A stretch of DNA of 64,000 nt from assembly GCA_034008185.1 (NCBI GenBank), contig CM067087.1:45862090-45926089 (forward strand), given 5' to 3'. Below the pieces are notes generated by a model that was not told the origin of the DNA, searched no databases, and saw nothing but the letters and a program-made list of their open reading frames with translations. The translations under genes were made by a program, and so were the position numbers. This DNA comes from Gorsachius magnificus (Eukaryota > Chordata > Aves > Pelecaniformes > Ardeidae). This document shows positions 61,621 to 64,000 of this stretch, piece after piece (the stretch's first letter is position 1; the number at the start of each line of letters is the position of its first letter).

Positions 61621-64000
61621 TATTCCCATGTGATTATTTGAATTTCTTCCCAGTAAAACCTGACAGACTATAATGTGACCTGTCTCCTCCCTCCCTGCTC
61701 CTACGGCTCTGCTCCTGCTGCCTGTCACAAAAATACAGGAGGTTTTTGTGAGTCCACCTCTACCTCCTTTTATAACCACAGGGACGCAGGCCTCTATTTA
61801 GGGCAACAGATTTTTGAGGTCAAAAACCTGTTGACCTACCTTGGGAAGTGTTGCTGGGCTACCTTAAGGCAATGCTATACCCTGCTGTTTGTACTGGATT
61901 TTTGTTGTGCAGCCTTTTTATCAAGGCAGTGGAAGGGACCCACACCTCAGCTGCACACTTGGCGATATTTTTGCAAGCCCAAATAGAGAGGACTTGACGT
62001 GTGCTGGAGGAGGTGGGCGCTGGTCCGATGTGTTACAGCATTTCCTACCGTTGCGTCTCGCCGTTAACTTTGTGACGCTCGTTAGTAAGAGAGGAGAGTG
62101 AAGGGCAGGAGGGAAACGTGGAACGGGAGCCTTGGGTTTTTCCCTCTCTCCTAGGTGGCTGTCACATTCCATAGCAGCTGCTTTTATATCTTGCAGTCAT
62201 TTTTTTTTTTTTAAAGACATATCCCTTTCAACTTCCTGATGTCATTTTTCAAGCATTTTGAAGCATTTTGCCACCTCCCTTTGTCCCTCCTGTTTTCCCT
62301 GATGCCAAGATAGCTTTTTTGTTCCATGCTGCTGTTTTATGAAGCCTTTGTCTCCTTATCCTCATCTCTCTCTCCTTTACATGCTACTGTGAGCTCCCTT
62401 TACTAGTGTCTGCATTTCTGCGTCACATCTATCTTGCAATATGACAGATGCAGCCTCTAAAATAACCTGTGCATGATGCATGCGACCTGAAAATAAACAT
62501 TTATTTCAGCGTTAGGTGCGTCATACCTGCAAATAACCTCATTTATCTAGACACGTTTATTTTAATGCTTATTGTATAAATACCAGTGTCTCAGCATACT
62601 CTACAATACCATCTGCCACTTGCTCTTGTATTATGCATAATTTAATATAGCCCTATGTTACTCCAATTTTTTATGTCGCCAAGTTCATACATAGCTACAT
62701 GCTTTGACAAGGAGACAAGTGTGTTATAAAGATTACAGAAAATATTACGCCGAGGTTTAAAGTGGCGCTTTCTGGGCTAGAGCATGGTAATTCAGGCAAG
62801 GTATCTGACACTAGCAGCTGCACAATGTGGACCGGTGAAGTATTTTTTCTGTACTTGTTTTGAATCTCCTCAATAACTCAAATAACCAAGGGTAAAATGG
62901 CAGAATTGTGCTTGATAAGAAATAAAAGTACATACCACCCGCTCACCGATTTGAATTTTCAGTTCTCCCCAGGCTAGAGAAAACTCGATTCGTGTATTCA
63001 AGGGAATTCAACCTATCATTTACTGGATTGCTGGAGTGTTTTGGTGTCCTTGATGGGACGCTGCAATGGCTATATTGGGTCAGAGTGTTACTGTCTTGGT
63101 TCTTGAAGAAGCCAAATATACACAGTGAGGAGATGCAACAAGTCCTGGAGCAAGCCGTCATGCAATCAGTGTTAGTTTCTCCTCCTCCCATGGCTTAGTT
63201 TGACTTTTAGAGCCTTCTAGAGATTACTTTTACCTTTGTTTCACATTCCAGGACATGCTTGGGTATTTCCATTCACTCCAGATTGTTGATAATATAATTA
63301 TTCTATATAAACACTTTGAAAAAATTAAAATTTGCAACAGCTAAAAGCTGGTGCCTGTTTTTAAAGAAACTATTCGGCATCACCAACCTACCCTCTAATT
63401 GTGAGTTGTTTCGATCGCTGCACGTCCCTCCTCTGGGATATCACTGCTCTTCACTGCGTTCCCCAAGGCAGTGTTAGAGGCTGTGTCAGGTAGTCCCCGA
63501 GGACTAAAAATAAGCAAAATTAAATCAGTTCCTGTTGACGTGAACACCTCTAACTTCCTTAAATACCCTTTTACCTCTCTGTGGGTTCTGGCCTCGCGGT
63601 CTGAGGCCATAGCTAAAATCCAGCGGAGCTTCGCTGACACCAGGGCTGCTGCAAGGCGCAGCAGAGCCCCGAGCCCCCCTGCGAAATGCCACCCCCGAGT
63701 GCGCCAGCTGGCTCTTTCTAACACGGGTGATTGGGCTTTCAGCGATACTTATGCAAAGCCACCCTCCATCAATTCTGAAACAATTTGTGCTTGATCGCTG
63801 GTACTTTTTCATATTTAGGAGAAAACAGTTCTCATTACCCCCATTTTGCAATCACAAATCCATTTTTGGTCAAAGTGATTTTTAGAGGAATGTGAGAACA
63901 TTAGTTCTAATAATAATGAAAAAAAAGCACAAATTTTATTGTTAAAGCGGTGGTCAAGAGCTACTCCTGCCGTTGATACAGAAAGGACTGATTGGATGCA
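61621..64000. other. Non-coding stretch with AT-rich palindromic motif and GC-rich hairpins
   Basis: No recognised gene. It holds T13 at 62200-62212, an AT-rich inverted repeat at 62488-62508 (TGAAAATAAA against TTTATTTCA), a TTATGCATAA octamer-like motif near 62633, and a GC-rich cluster of hairpins at 63590-63669. Overlapping frames of 107-109 codons there are unrecognised. Confidence 0.5.

Noticed and set aside
63395..63851. Overlapping 107-109-codon frames on both strands
   Set aside because: Openness is explained by GC-rich sequence with few stops. No domain recognised.
24003..64000. NLGN1 coding exons, expected as divergent neighbour
   Set aside because: I looked for the start of neuroligin-1 and its conserved cholinesterase-like segments and saw none. 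The gene must begin further to the right if synteny holds.
1..64000. tRNA, rRNA, snRNA genes, CRISPR arrays or bacterial-type operons
   Set aside because: No B-box with a paired cloverleaf, no snRNA sequence and no regularly spaced repeats were seen. All gene-structure signs are vertebrate.

Overview
This window looks like vertebrate, almost certainly avian, nuclear DNA. Six clear 3'-end fragments of CR1 LINEs carry the bird-type tail of ATTCTATG/ATTCTGTG repeats, and one older, decayed CR1-like copy is also present. SINEs are not evident, the base composition is AT-leaning, and open reading frames are short and scattered. There are no operons, rRNA genes, tRNA genes or CRISPR arrays. The species cannot be named from the sequence.

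One protein-coding exon is recognisable: the first coding exon of SPATA16 (spermatogenesis-associated protein 16, a testis TPR-type protein), on the minus strand at 23433-24002. It has a good start context, an intact 190-codon frame, a GT donor at its 3' end and a strong branch-point/pyrimidine-tract/AG acceptor just upstream of the start codon. Positions 1-23432 are therefore SPATA16 intron sequence downstream of this exon. Positions 24068-64000 are the upstream intron, the promoter side and probably flanking intergenic DNA. In vertebrates the neighbour on that side is usually NLGN1, transcribed divergently, but no NLGN1 coding sequence was recognised.

Layout. 1-13008: AT-rich intron with a 35-nt poly(T). 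13009-13140: CR1. 13141-20794: intron with no recognised element. 20795-21152: ancient CR1-like copy containing a near-perfect 17-bp hairpin. 21153-23432: intron. 23433-24067: SPATA16 exon. 24166-24222: short CR1 in the gene's sense direction, about 100 bp before the exon. 24223-41281: non-coding, with a CR1 at 34333-34497 and a CpG cluster near 35.4 kb. 41282-42545: the most structured part, with a 50-bp tandem duplication followed by a C-rich minisatellite split by a 760-bp solo LTR (TG...CA ends, 5-bp target duplication). 42546-58663: non-coding with two larger CR1 fragments. 58664-64000: a short CR1, then a CpG-elevated stretch (59.8-60.25 kb), a small CpG islet (61.4-61.6 kb) and a GC-rich cluster of hairpins (63.6 kb).

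No multi-gene system is visible. The points most worth a second look are the LTR insertion that splits the minisatellite (with a G-quadruplex-type motif), the hairpin in the old CR1, the CpG islet at 61.4 kb as a possible promoter, and the rapidly diverging SPATA16 exon.
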